From a virus: a stretch of 32,755 bases of DNA. Location: positions 1 through 32,755 of the IMG/VR virus record IMGVR_UViG_3300002519_002597. One strand, 5' to 3'. Positions 1 through 8,555 of the stretch are shown here, one piece after another. Position numbers and translations under genes: made by a program. Every line of letters begins with the position of its first letter. Within the stretch, counting starts at the first letter, position 1. The notes beneath the pieces are model-generated. The model was not told where the DNA came from. It did not search any database and saw only the letters and a program-made list of their open reading frames with translations.

Positions 1-123
1 AGTCACTAGCGGTACAAGTATGGATCAACTTCTTGAATTTTGTCTTTTAAGAGATTAGACAGATAGTTTTTTTAAACACGATCAGACCCCCTGTGTAAAA
101 TGTATTCAAAAGGAGGGCTAGCA

Positions 124-2046
124 GTGTTTGGAAATAGTCCATTTGAAAATAAGCCTCAGGTAAGCATTCCTGATAATTGTGACGTCGTGTTTGTCTCAGA
201 CATGTTCACGTCAGACCACGTTGGTGGCGCTGAGATGACAACAGACGCTCTGATAGATTCTTCACCGTATAGAGTGTTTAGACTTCACTCTAAAGATGTT
301 AGCAATGAGACTCTTGAGCAAGGGGTTAATAAGTTTTGGGTGTTTGGAAATTTCTTTGGAATGGATGCTAGTCTGCTCCCCACGATTATCTCTAATGTAA
401 CCTACTCTATTCTTGAATATGATTACAAGTACTGCAAGTATAGATCTCCAGAGAAGCACCAGGCTGCTGAAAATAAGCCCTGCGATTGTCATGAGCAGAT
501 GAATGGAAAGATGATATCCGCATTTTTCTATGGTGCAAAATCACTGTGGTGGATGTCACAGAAGCAGATGGAACTATATCATGAGAAATTTCCGTTTCTA
601 GGCAATATTAGAAATGAGGTGCTATCTTCAGTTTTTGATGAGAAATTTTTTAATACAGTTTCAAACCTTGTCAAAGACAAAAATCGCGAGAGATCAGGGT
701 GGGTTGTTGTTGGATCTAACTCGTGGATAAAAGGTGCTAGTGAATCTGAGAAGTACTGTAAGGACAATGAATTAGATTATGAAGTTGTGCGGAATGTTCC
801 TTATGATAAGCTCTTAGAGAAACTTTCTACATCAGAAGGACTTGTATTTTTACCCAACGGAAATGATACGTGTCCACGTCTTGTAATAGAGGCAAAGCTT
901 TTAGGATGCAATCTTACTATAAATGAATATGTTCAACACACCTCAGAGAGCTGGTTTAATACAAGCGATCTCAGCATTACATTAAAACATCTATATTTTG
1001 CAAGATCTAGATTTTGGAATCAAATTAAAAAGCAAATGGAGTATAAGCCATCAATTAGTGGATATACGACCACATTAAATTGCATAAGACAAAACTATCC
1101 ATTTGAAGAAAGTATTATGTCAATGATTGGATTTTGTGATCAGATTGTTGTTGTTGACGGAGGTTCTAGTGATGGAACGTGGGAGAGGCTTGAGGAGATG
1201 TCTAGTAAAAATGAAAAGATACTTATTCATAAACAACAACGTGATATGAATGACTCAAGGTTTGCTGTTTTTGATGGTCTTCAAAAGGCGCTTGCAAGAG
1301 CATTATGTGGCGGTGAATTTTGCTGGCAACAGGATTCTGATGAGATTGTTCATGAGAGAGATTATGACAAGATTAAAAACCTAGTTAATCAGATTCCAAA
1401 AAATATGGATCTCATTGCTCTTCCTGTCACTGAGTTTTGGGGATCTAAAGATAAGGTTAGAATAGACGTGAATCCCTGGAAGTGGAGACTCTCTAGAAAT
1501 AGACCTCACATAACTCATGGAATTCCGGCAAGTTTGAGAAAATTTGACAGTGAAGGAAAACTATATTCTCTTCCAGGGACTGATGGATGTGACTATATAA
1601 GAAGCGACTCTTTTGAGCCAGTTCCATTTGCTAATTTTTACACCGAGGAGTCTCATTCAATTAGAATGTCAGCCCTGTCAGGTGATGAAAATTCACTTAG
1701 TCAATACGACAAATGGATTGAAAATGTCAGAGAGTCTCTTCCATGTGTATATCACTACTCTTGGTTTGACTTAGAGAGAAAAATAAAAACATACCGGGAT
1801 TACTGGTCAAGACACTGGCAGAGCCTATATGATATCAATCAAGATGACATTCCAGAAAACAATATGTTCTTTGATAAATGCTGGTCAGAAGTTTCTGAAG
1901 AAGAGATAAAAGATCTGTCAGATAGACTTGAGAGTGAGATGGGTGGTTGGATATTTCACTCTAAGATAGATTTTTCTAGACCAACACCTTGCTTGACTTT
2001 AAAAGATGAGCATCCTGATGTAATCAAGGGGTGGATAAACAAGTGA
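124..2046 (+). CDS. Two-domain glycosyltransferase (GT4-like + GT2)
   Basis: This is a large protein of about 640 residues with two glycosyltransferase modules. Numbering below is from an in-frame ATG at 100. The first 310 or so residues look like a GT-B (GT4) domain: an N-terminal GGAEMTT stretch follows a Rossmann-like strand, and a C-terminal TCPRLVIEAKLLGC segment fits a DX7E variant of the GT4 EX7E motif. From about residue 340 there is a GT2 (GT-A) domain with VVVDGGSSDGTWE near residue 350 and a QDSDE metal-binding motif near residue 412. I chose GTG at 124 because a perfect AGGAGG (111-116) sits 7 bases before it, while the ATG at 100 has no ribosome-binding site. The gene opens the run of glycan genes and overlaps the next gene by a few bases. 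Donor and acceptor sugars cannot be read from the sequence. The two domains may act in sequence on one glycan (inference). Confidence 0.85.
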   Translation: MFGNSPFENKPQVSIPDNCDVVFVSDMFTSDHVGGAEMTTDALIDSSPYRVFRLHSKDVSNETLEQGVNKFWVFGNFFGMDASLLPTIISNVTYSILEYDYKYCKYRSPEKHQAAENKPCDCHEQMNGKMISAFFYGAKSLWWMSQKQMELYHEKFPFLGNIRNEVLSSVFDEKFFNTVSNLVKDKNRERSGWVVVGSNSWIKGASESEKYCKDNELDYEVVRNVPYDKLLEKLSTSEGLVFLPNGNDTCPRLVIEAKLLGCNLTINEYVQHTSESWFNTSDLSITLKHLYFARSRFWNQIKKQMEYKPSISGYTTTLNCIRQNYPFEESIMSMIGFCDQIVVVDGGSSDGTWERLEEMSSKNEKILIHKQQRDMNDSRFAVFDGLQKALARALCGGEFCWQQDSDEIVHERDYDKIKNLVNQIPKNMDLIALPVTEFWGSKDKVRIDVNPWKWRLSRNRPHITHGIPASLRKFDSEGKLYSLPGTDGCDYIRSDSFEPVPFANFYTEESHSIRMSALSGDENSLSQYDKWIENVRESLPCVYHYSWFDLERKIKTYRDYWSRHWQSLYDINQDDIPENNMFFDKCWSEVSEEEIKDLSDRLESEMGGWIFHSKIDFSRPTPCLTLKDEHPDVIKGWINK

Positions 2047-2741
2047 GAGTTTTATTTATAGTTCCGTGCTTTAATGCGTCTAAGAATATACAAAATATAG
2101 TCTCATCTCTCACATCTCAGACAGATGATAGGTGGGGCTGTGTTATAGTTGATGATATTTCAACAGATAATACTTTTGAAGTTATAAAATCCATAAAGTC
2201 AAAAAAATTTACTATTATTAAGAATGACGAGAAAAAATATGCTTTGAGAAACATAGTGGAGACTGCAAGGCTTTATGAAAATAGAGAAGATATTATCATA
2301 GCTGTTATTGATGGAGATGATCAGCTTTGTAATGATAATGCAGTATCTCTATTACTAAATGAATATCAGCGTGATTTTGACGTAGTGTGGACAGCTCATA
2401 AGTGGGATATTAATGGTATGAATATATCTAGGGAAATTCCCAATAATGTAGATCCGTATAGCTGGCCGTGGTGTAGCTCTCACCTAAGAACATTTAAATC
2501 CTCTCTAATTAAAAACATACATGATAAAAATTTTAAGGACTGTGATGGCAATTGGTTTAAAAGAGGATATGACCAGGCTTTAATGCTACCGCTTCTGTCA
2601 CTAGCAAATAATAGAAAATATATTCCAGAGGTTTGTTATCAATATAATATCAACTCTGTATCTATTGAGAATAGATCTTGGGAGGAGAAGGATCAGATAT
2701 CAACAATTAATATTGTTAGGGCTAGAGGCTTTTTAAAATAA
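2043..2741 (+). CDS. GT2 family glycosyltransferase
   Basis: This is a single-domain GT-A fold glycosyltransferase of about 232 residues. The N-terminus reads RVLFIVPCFNASKN, the classic first strand and nucleotide-binding loop of GT2 enzymes, followed by VIVDDISTDNT. The metal-binding motif is VIDGDDQL near residue 95. I chose GTG at 2043, which overlaps the stop of the previous gene (GTGA), because it puts the conserved strand at the N-terminus. An AAGGGG stretch about 10 bases upstream can serve as ribosome-binding site. An in-frame GTG at 2031 is the alternative and adds four residues. At this length the protein is little more than the catalytic domain, with no membrane segment, so it probably acts in the cytoplasm on a lipid- or core-linked acceptor. 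Confidence 0.85.
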   Translation: MRVLFIVPCFNASKNIQNIVSSLTSQTDDRWGCVIVDDISTDNTFEVIKSIKSKKFTIIKNDEKKYALRNIVETARLYENREDIIIAVIDGDDQLCNDNAVSLLLNEYQRDFDVVWTAHKWDINGMNISREIPNNVDPYSWPWCSSHLRTFKSSLIKNIHDKNFKDCDGNWFKRGYDQALMLPLLSLANNRKYIPEVCYQYNINSVSIENRSWEEKDQISTINIVRARGFLK

Positions 2742-2744
2742 AAA

Positions 2745-3848
2745 ATGCTAACAAATTGTTTAAAAAATGGAAACTGGACAGTTAAAGACGGAGTGTTTAT
2801 TCACAGCAAGTCTAAAAATTCAGATCTTTATGACAGAATATGGAGCAAAAAGAGTAAAGATTGCACATTTGTTGAAGGAGAGAATAACAACAGCTATTGG
2901 TCAGAAAAAGTTAATAGAAGATTAAAGCTAATAGAGATATTCAGCCCGTCGGCTATTCATAGACACAACAATAAAACTGACGAGAACATGATTAAAATAA
3001 TGAACTCTATGCCGCTTGCTAATTTGGTAGTTCTTGATGCTTGCTCTGGCCACGGATTCTATTCAGTTGCAGCAATTGAGCTAGGGGCTATCGGAGTAGT
3101 ATCTTGCGATTGCTCATTTAAAGTTCTTAATCAGTATTCTGATAAAATAGCTAACTCTATCTCTTTGGACAAGAAAATCTGCCAAGGTGTAAAAAATAAT
3201 CTAAGGATTCAAGCAGATGTGAATCATCTATCTGAAGTGTTTGATCATGGATATTTTGATTTATCATTTATCCGAATGGCAATTATGCATATGAAAAATC
3301 CATTTGCTACGATGAGAGATCTTGCAGCTGTAACAAAGCCCGGAGGATATATTGCATTTGATTGTTTTTTAGAAGGGTGCACTCCTGAAATAACTAGAAA
3401 ACTAAGGGATTATTTCTGTAAAAGAGATCTAGACCATGTTACAAATTTTTTATTTCAGTTTGGAAAAGTGAAAAATAATAAAGCTGAGCGAAATCTAAAT
3501 CCCTTAAGGCTAGAAAGCGTTTTTAACAATACGAGTCTTATCTCAGATGATTATTCTGAAGATATAAAGTTTTTAAAAAATATGACATCTAATTACGCCA
3601 TAGAAGAAATAGAAAATAAATTACACATGGAAGATTTTCAATCTCAGTATGTTCATAATTTAGATCCCGATCAAATTGCAACCTTTTGCGTACGTGATCT
3701 TGGGTTAATTTCTGCAGATTTTGCTCTTTTTAGGGCGTGGCCTGGAGATCCTCCTGATAGGGGGTGCTTTGCATTTAAAGTTCCCGATAACTGGAAAATT
3801 CCAAATATAGATTTTCCGAAACCAGAAAGCGGGATCGAATTTAAATGA
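2745..3848 (+). CDS. Class I SAM-dependent methyltransferase
   Basis: The protein has 367 residues with a Rossmann methyltransferase core in the middle. SAM-binding motif I is VLDACSGHGFYS near residue 98, an acidic motif II (VSCDCS) follows about 25 residues later, and motif IV/post-motif is DLSFIRMAIMHMKNPF near residue 175. Arrangements like this occur in enzymes that methylate sugars or small molecules and in tRNA wobble-uridine enzymes. Sitting between glycosyltransferase genes, it is more likely to methylate a sugar (inference). The region after about residue 220 is not recognised and may be a substrate domain. The gene begins 3 bases after the previous stop without a clear ribosome-binding site and overlaps the next gene by 4 bases, so it is probably translated by coupling. 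Confidence 0.8.
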   Translation: MLTNCLKNGNWTVKDGVFIHSKSKNSDLYDRIWSKKSKDCTFVEGENNNSYWSEKVNRRLKLIEIFSPSAIHRHNNKTDENMIKIMNSMPLANLVVLDACSGHGFYSVAAIELGAIGVVSCDCSFKVLNQYSDKIANSISLDKKICQGVKNNLRIQADVNHLSEVFDHGYFDLSFIRMAIMHMKNPFATMRDLAAVTKPGGYIAFDCFLEGCTPEITRKLRDYFCKRDLDHVTNFLFQFGKVKNNKAERNLNPLRLESVFNNTSLISDDYSEDIKFLKNMTSNYAIEEIENKLHMEDFQSQYVHNLDPDQIATFCVRDLGLISADFALFRAWPGDPPDRGCFAFKVPDNWKIPNIDFPKPESGIEFK

Positions 3849-4765
3849 ATATATTTCTGGACAATGTCAATCTTTCATCTCGGTCAGGTCCAAATTCTTT
3901 TGGGAAAAAAATAAAAAAAGAATTTGAGAACACCGGACATTCAGTTTTTTCTAATATTTCGGAGTTTAATAGTGTGCTTCCAGATGTTCAGCTTTCATTT
4001 ATAGCTGCAAACTTTAAAATAGCACCAATAGTTCAAAGATTAGATGGAATATATTTTAATAGTGAGCAGGATTTTAATTCACTAAATGCTCCAATAGAGG
4101 CAACTTATCAGGCTGCCGACGCTGTCATATTTCAATCAGAATTTAATAGATCTCTAACTGCTCATTATTTTGGAATAAAAGAAAAATCTTTTGTAATTAG
4201 AAACGGAACTGATCTTGAGATAATCAATAGTATTGATCCAATTAAAAATGATAACTTGGATAATTTTGAAAACGTATGGTCATGTGCATCTTCTTGGCGA
4301 CCTCATAAGAGACTCAAGGACAATATTGGATATTTTCTTGAAATGTCTCAAGACAGTGATTGTCTTATAGTTGCTGGAAACAATCCTGATCACATAATTT
4401 CTCATCCAAGAATATTTTATGCCGGAGATCTGGACTGGGATACACTTATTTCAGTATACAAGAGATCAAAATATTTTATTCATCTTGCGTGGCTTGATCA
4501 CTGTCCAAATGTTGTTGTTGATGCTCGGGCATCTGGCTGTCACATAATATGCTCTTCAGCTGGCGGAACCAAAGAGATAGCTGGCAATAATTCTACAATA
4601 ATACTTGAAGATGATTGGGATTTCACACCAACAAGGCTCTATAAGCCCCCAAGTATGGATTTTTCTAACTCACAGAAAAGTGAGTTTTTATCTGATATCA
4701 ATATTAAAAATGTTTCAGATTTATATTTAAATGTTTTAAACGAGGTAAAAAACAGTGTCGGTTAA
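3845..4765 (+). CDS. GT4-like glycosyltransferase
   Basis: This is a GT-B type glycosyltransferase of 306 residues. The C-terminal half carries WLDHCPNVVVDARASGC followed by SSAGGTKEIAG, the nucleotide-sugar binding region of GT4. The usual EX7E pair is replaced by DX7D, which is conservative. The central FNRSLTAHYFGIKEKSFVIRNGTD matches the interdomain segment where GT4 proteins say, in effect, 'founders of N, with a position to return to'. The N-terminus (IFLDNVNLSSRSGPNSFG) resembles the first strand and glycine loop. It overlaps the preceding methyltransferase by ATGA and the following gene by 11 bases. It is somewhat short for GT4 (usual 350-400), mainly in the N-terminal domain. The specificity is unknown. 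Confidence 0.82.
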   Translation: MNIFLDNVNLSSRSGPNSFGKKIKKEFENTGHSVFSNISEFNSVLPDVQLSFIAANFKIAPIVQRLDGIYFNSEQDFNSLNAPIEATYQAADAVIFQSEFNRSLTAHYFGIKEKSFVIRNGTDLEIINSIDPIKNDNLDNFENVWSCASSWRPHKRLKDNIGYFLEMSQDSDCLIVAGNNPDHIISHPRIFYAGDLDWDTLISVYKRSKYFIHLAWLDHCPNVVVDARASGCHIICSSAGGTKEIAGNNSTIILEDDWDFTPTRLYKPPSMDFSNSQKSEFLSDINIKNVSDLYLNVLNEVKNSVG

Positions 4766-5750
4766 ATTAACAATTGGCGTTATAAGCTACAATAGAAAGA
4801 AGTACATGAAGTCTCTTTTAAAGAGTCTTGAGTGTGTAAAAGATGACAACGATATACAGGTCGTTGTTGTAGATAATGGATCAACAGAAGAGGGGCTTTT
4901 GGAGATGCTAAAGTCATCAGATGCTATAGATGATCTTCATCTCAGAGAGAGAAAAGATTGGATAAACGATGAGTATATAGCGAAGAATAAGATAACTGAT
5001 CTCTGCAAGGGAGATGTTCTTTTTTCGATGCAAGATGATAGACAGCTTTTAGCGACACCAAAATATCTGAAACTATACGCACAAGATCTATTTGAGTCAC
5101 GTATTCCAACTATGGGAGTTGATGCCGTTAGAAGGATAACAGTGTCATCAAGAGTTGATCCAAAAAACTGTTTAGTTAGTGAAAAAACTGGTTGTAAATA
5201 CTGGATAAATTTAAATAACAAGGTTGGAACAACTGGGCTATTTATTGTTGATATTTTAAGAGAGATGGGACCGTACCCTGTTGACTGGCCCGTAGAGAAA
5301 GAATATTGGGGAAGATCTGAAGACGTCTTTAATGAAATGATATGGTCAAAATATCCGGGCAAGTGTGTGTCCATTAGGTCTCACATACCTGTAGTTGCAG
5401 GAGTCTGGAATGACCCACGAGGCGGACAGGCTTTTATCAGAGGCGATACTCGATATGGAGTTTATCTAGATGCTCCTGATAAATCTGGGCTATATTATGA
5501 AATGCTTACGGATCACGAGCTTGATACTATGATGAAACTTAAAAATCCTCTGTCATTTGTAGAAGTTTGTAAGCCAATAGGGTGGGAATACGCAAAGGAT
5601 GAAACTGGAGATCAGAAAAAATTTAGTCAAAAAGATGTAATGAATGAAGGTCCATTTGCACCAATATCTTCAAGTAATTCTGAAACTTTTAACTTAGAAA
5701 CTGTAAACGATAATGATTCAAGCTGGGTAGATGATTGGATGAATAGCTAA
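4755..5750 (+). CDS. GT2-like glycosyltransferase (GT-A fold)
   Basis: The protein has 331 residues. The N-terminal strand KLTIGVISYNRKKYMKSLL and the next strand VVVVDNGSTEEG are standard GT2. The metal-binding acidic pair is probably FSMQDDRQ near residue 95. A later segment, YWGRSEDVFNEMIW near residue 190, could supply the catalytic acid. The C-terminal 80 residues are acidic and low in recognisable motifs. The start is a GTG inside the end of the previous gene, with GAGG about 10 bases upstream (4742-4745). Its stop overlaps the ATG of the heptosyltransferase gene by one base, which suggests coupled translation of consecutive steps in glycan assembly. Confidence 0.8.
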   Translation: MSVKLTIGVISYNRKKYMKSLLKSLECVKDDNDIQVVVVDNGSTEEGLLEMLKSSDAIDDLHLRERKDWINDEYIAKNKITDLCKGDVLFSMQDDRQLLATPKYLKLYAQDLFESRIPTMGVDAVRRITVSSRVDPKNCLVSEKTGCKYWINLNNKVGTTGLFIVDILREMGPYPVDWPVEKEYWGRSEDVFNEMIWSKYPGKCVSIRSHIPVVAGVWNDPRGGQAFIRGDTRYGVYLDAPDKSGLYYEMLTDHELDTMMKLKNPLSFVEVCKPIGWEYAKDETGDQKKFSQKDVMNEGPFAPISSSNSETFNLETVNDNDSSWVDDWMNS

Positions 5751-6580
5751 TGGGATTAGGCGGATATTTGACATGGACACCTGTCGCTAAGGAGATATCT
5801 AGTCGACTAGGCGGAGTTAAAATTTTACCATACGAGTCTCATGGTCATATCATGAGAATAATTGACACCCCGGTATTTCATAATAATCCGAACATAGCTC
5901 AGAGACACGATATCTTGACTGATATTTTTCCAATGTGTCTAAATGATCCTAATACAAATTATTGCAAGAAAGATACCCCTGAGAAAGCTATTCAAAGACA
6001 CGATAAGCATATTTCTCAACAGATATGTGAGTTTTATGGAATAGATCTTAAAGATTTTTCATGTGAGATTTTCTTAACAGAAGATGAAGAGGAGTTTGGA
6101 GAAAACTTTGCTAATAGCTTATCATCACAGTTTGTTACAATAGACCCACATACAAAAGATGAATACACAGTAAATAAAAGATACCCATTTGAAAAATGGC
6201 AAAAAGTAGTTGATGAAATTAGTAAAGAAATTACAGTTGTTCAAATTGGTGAGAAAACTGATAAGATTTTAGATGGATGCATTAATATGTCCGGAGAGAC
6301 AACTTTTAGACAGGCCGGGTCTATAATAAAAAGCTCAAAGGCGTATGTTGGGTCTGAGGGAGGTCTCATGCATCTTGCTAGAGCTGTTAAGACAGAGTCT
6401 GTTATTGTAATAACAGGATTTTTACATCCAACGATGACTTGCTATCCTGAAAATAATAATATCTGGATAGGTAAAAATCACGGGCCATGTGGTATGAAAG
6501 TTCTCTGTAATAAATGTAAAAGTGAATTAGATATGCATGATCATGTAGAAATCATAGAAGCATTAAAAAGGATCGTATAA
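5750..6580 (+). CDS. GT9 family glycosyltransferase, heptosyltransferase-like
   Basis: This is a GT-B protein of 276 residues related to ADP-heptose:LPS heptosyltransferases (WaaC/WaaF/RfaF, GT9). The start MGLGGYLTWTPVAKEI corresponds to the family's G-x-GD-x-L-x-x-TP loop. The C-terminal donor-binding region is SKAYVGSEGGLMHLARAV followed by VIVITGFLHPT, matching the family's D/G-S-G-x-x-H-x-A-x-A pattern. The first beta-strand that normally precedes the glycine loop is absent, because an in-frame stop lies two codons upstream, and the whole protein is shorter than the usual 320-350. It lies directly before an HldD-like epimerase and HldE-like genes, so heptose is the likely donor (inference from context and family). 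A cysteine-rich tail (CGMKVLCNKC) is also seen. Confidence 0.82.
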   Translation: MGLGGYLTWTPVAKEISSRLGGVKILPYESHGHIMRIIDTPVFHNNPNIAQRHDILTDIFPMCLNDPNTNYCKKDTPEKAIQRHDKHISQQICEFYGIDLKDFSCEIFLTEDEEEFGENFANSLSSQFVTIDPHTKDEYTVNKRYPFEKWQKVVDEISKEITVVQIGEKTDKILDGCINMSGETTFRQAGSIIKSSKAYVGSEGGLMHLARAVKTESVIVITGFLHPTMTCYPENNNIWIGKNHGPCGMKVLCNKCKSELDMHDHVEIIEALKRIV

Positions 6581-7437
6581 TGTCTTGTCTTGTCACTGGA
6601 GCACATGGATTTATAGGTAGCCATCTTGTTGACGCGCTAGACAATCCGTCACAATGTGACATAGATACCGCTAGCGCTCTATCACCAGTTGAGGCTGTTT
6701 ATAGTATATATGAATCAGACATTGAAGCAGTTTATCACTTAGGTGCAATCTCATCAACGACAAATGATGATATAGAGTCTATAGCACATACAAATATCAC
6801 ATTCAGCTGTTCACTGTTGAGCGCGTGTATTGAAAAAGATATTCCTTTTATATATGCATCATCTGCATCTGTCTATGGTTTAGGGAAAAATGGATTTTCT
6901 GAAAATTCACAGCACTCTCCTTTAAACTATTATGCCATTAGTAAATCTTCATTTGATTGCATTGCGAGACAAAAGATTAGAGATAATCCATCTTCAAAGA
7001 TAGTGGGACTAAGATATTTTAACGTATATGGGAAAGGTGAATCTCACAAAAATGATATGGCTAGTCCTATTCATAAGTTTTTAAATCAATCTAAGAATAC
7101 AGGCGTGATTAAAGTATTCGAGGGAAGCGAAAATTTTTCAAGAGACTTTATACACATCTCAGACGTTATTAATATAACGGAGGCCGCGACAGATTTTCCG
7201 TCAGGAATTTATAATGTTGGAACAGGAATAGATAGAACGTTTCTAGATGTTGCAAAAATAATTTCACAATTGATAAATTCAGAAATTATAGAGATTCCAT
7301 TCCCAGACCAGCTAGTTGGAAAATATCAGGATTTTACGCGTAGTGACAATTCAAAAATTGATTCTGTGTTTAATATTCATAGAGTTTCTCTAGAAGATGG
7401 AATTAGGGAGGTTCATTTTGAAAACAGGGTTTGTTAA
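6580..7437 (+). CDS. hldD: ADP-L-glycero-D-manno-heptose 6-epimerase-like (HldD)
   Basis: This is an extended SDR epimerase of 285 residues, predicted to convert ADP-D,D-heptose to ADP-L,D-heptose in the cytoplasm. The NAD(P)-binding loop is TGAHGFIG at residues 6-13. The catalytic Tyr and Lys are Y118 and K122 in YYAISKS, with the Ser in YASSASVYG near residue 95. What separates HldD from other SDR sugar epimerases is the stretch RYFNVYGKGESHKNDMAS followed by FEGSENFSRDFIHISDV, which closely follows the HldD pattern RYFNVYG-x-x-E-x-HK-x-x-MAS and FEGSENF-x-RDF. It overlaps the heptosyltransferase-like gene by one base and the next heptose gene by 20 bases. The sequence is slightly shorter than E. 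coli HldD, with small losses in the N-terminal domain. Confidence 0.88.
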   Translation: MSCLVTGAHGFIGSHLVDALDNPSQCDIDTASALSPVEAVYSIYESDIEAVYHLGAISSTTNDDIESIAHTNITFSCSLLSACIEKDIPFIYASSASVYGLGKNGFSENSQHSPLNYYAISKSSFDCIARQKIRDNPSSKIVGLRYFNVYGKGESHKNDMASPIHKFLNQSKNTGVIKVFEGSENFSRDFIHISDVINITEAATDFPSGIYNVGTGIDRTFLDVAKIISQLINSEIIEIPFPDQLVGKYQDFTRSDNSKIDSVFNIHRVSLEDGIREVHFENRVC

Positions 7438-7816
7438 TGGGTGCTTTGATATTCTTCACGTCGGACACATAAGAATGCTTAAATTTGCAAAATCTCAATG
7501 TGATTATTTGACAGTTGGAATAGATTCAGACTCTAGAGTGAAGGAGTTAAAAGGATCTACAAGACCATTTAATTCTCATGAAGATAGAAAGGAAATGCTT
7601 CTAGCTCTAAGAGATGTTGATGACGTTTTTATATTTGATTCTTCTCAAGAATTAATTGACTTAATCAAAACAGCTAGTCCTGATATAATGATTGTAGGGT
7701 CTGATTATAAAGATAAGGAAGTTATTGGTGCAGAATACGCAAGACAGTTATTTTTCTTTGAGAGAGTTAGAGGTTATTCAACAAGCCGGGTCACTCAAAG
7801 TATTGGTAATAGGTGA
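7418..7816 (+). CDS. rfaE2: D-glycero-beta-D-manno-heptose 1-phosphate adenylyltransferase (RfaE domain II)
   Basis: This stand-alone nucleotidyltransferase of about 132 residues corresponds to the C-terminal domain of bifunctional HldE. It would join heptose 1-phosphate to AMP, giving ADP-D,D-heptose. The signature is FVNGCFDILHVGHIRML at the N-terminus, including the HxGH motif of the cytidylyltransferase superfamily, followed by VGIDSDSRVKELKG and RPFNSHEDRKEML. I chose TTG at 7418 because AGGGAGG (7405-7411) lies 6 bases upstream and the conserved motif then starts at residue 4. A longer frame from 7397 adds unsupported residues. It overlaps the epimerase upstream and the kinase gene downstream. 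The C-terminal FFERVRGYSTSRVTQ matches the family's ending, where the STS.. stretch binds the nucleotide. Confidence 0.9.
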   Translation: MKTGFVNGCFDILHVGHIRMLKFAKSQCDYLTVGIDSDSRVKELKGSTRPFNSHEDRKEMLLALRDVDDVFIFDSSQELIDLIKTASPDIMIVGSDYKDKEVIGAEYARQLFFFERVRGYSTSRVTQSIGNR

Positions 7817-8555
7817 CTCTTGTATAGATGAGTTTGTATATGGGTCTTGTGAAAGACTTTCGCCAGAAGCTCCTGTTCCTGTTTTAAAAATGTCTCGGAT
7901 CACATTTATGCCCGGGATGGCTGGCAATGTCACAGAAAATGTCACAGCATTCACAAAAAATGTTGAGCTTATGTGCCAGTTTGAAGAAATAAAGAAAACA
8001 AGATATGTTGATTCACGAAGCAACCAGCACATTATGAGATTTGATATTGAGCCTAGTGACATAAAGCCAGCTTATTTGTCTACGTCTAAAATTTCTCGTG
8101 ATATTAGAAATGGCAAGTTTGATCTTGTTATTATATCTGATTATGACAAGGGCTTTTTAAATAGAAGACAGGTTATATCTTTGACTTCTCGTTTAGCTGA
8201 TGGAATGAAATTATATGTTGATACAAAAAAGAAAGATGTCGGCTGTTATCAAAATTCATTTATTAAACTTAATGAAAGAGAATCTATGGTGAGCGGAGAT
8301 ACTTTGCACGATACAAGTTCTTTAATAACTACTCTGGGTCCCAATGGTTCACGATATGAAGAGAATAACTATCCTTCAAAGAAGGTTGATGTATTTGACG
8401 TTTCTGGAGCAGGCGATACATTTTTAGCAACATTTGCTATATTTCATGTAATTACAAAAGATATTCCAGGTGCAATAAGTTTTGCGAATAAGTGCTCTTC
8501 AATTGTTGTACAAAAGCAAGGAACTTATGCAATTAAGAGAGACGATTTATCATGA
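7728..8555 (+). CDS. rfaE1: D-glycero-beta-D-manno-heptose 7-phosphate kinase (RfaE domain I)
   Basis: This PfkB/ribokinase-fold protein corresponds to the N-terminal domain of HldE. It phosphorylates heptose 7-phosphate at C1. The signature is VLVIGDSCIDEF followed by RLSPEAPVPVLK, where SPEAPVPV is diagnostic of the family. The ATP/catalytic motif near the C-terminus is DVSGAGDTFLATFA, with the catalytic Asp in GAGD. Length is about 275, compared with 310-330 for the family, so some central segments are reduced. The start is GTG 7728 (or TTG 7725), with AAGGAAG at 7714-7720 upstream. This gives an N-terminal helix SLRELEVIQQAGS before the first strand, as in many homologues. It makes an unusually long overlap of about 89 bases with the previous gene. 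The alternative is a start at about 7803, without a clear ribosome-binding site. Confidence 0.87.
   Translation: MQNTQDSYFSLRELEVIQQAGSLKVLVIGDSCIDEFVYGSCERLSPEAPVPVLKMSRITFMPGMAGNVTENVTAFTKNVELMCQFEEIKKTRYVDSRSNQHIMRFDIEPSDIKPAYLSTSKISRDIRNGKFDLVIISDYDKGFLNRRQVISLTSRLADGMKLYVDTKKKDVGCYQNSFIKLNERESMVSGDTLHDTSSLITTLGPNGSRYEENNYPSKKVDVFDVSGAGDTFLATFAIFHVITKDIPGAISFANKCSSIVVQKQGTYAIKRDDLS

Noticed and set aside
1-58. Possible 3' end of an upstream gene (open frame ending in TAG at 56-58)
   Set aside because: Two frames are open across this short stretch and neither shows a recognisable motif, so I cannot say which, if either, is coding.
4937-5374. Minus-strand open frame of 145 codons
   Set aside because: It lies fully opposite a well-supported GT2 gene, has no recognisable motif or ribosome-binding site, and all other genes run on the + strand.
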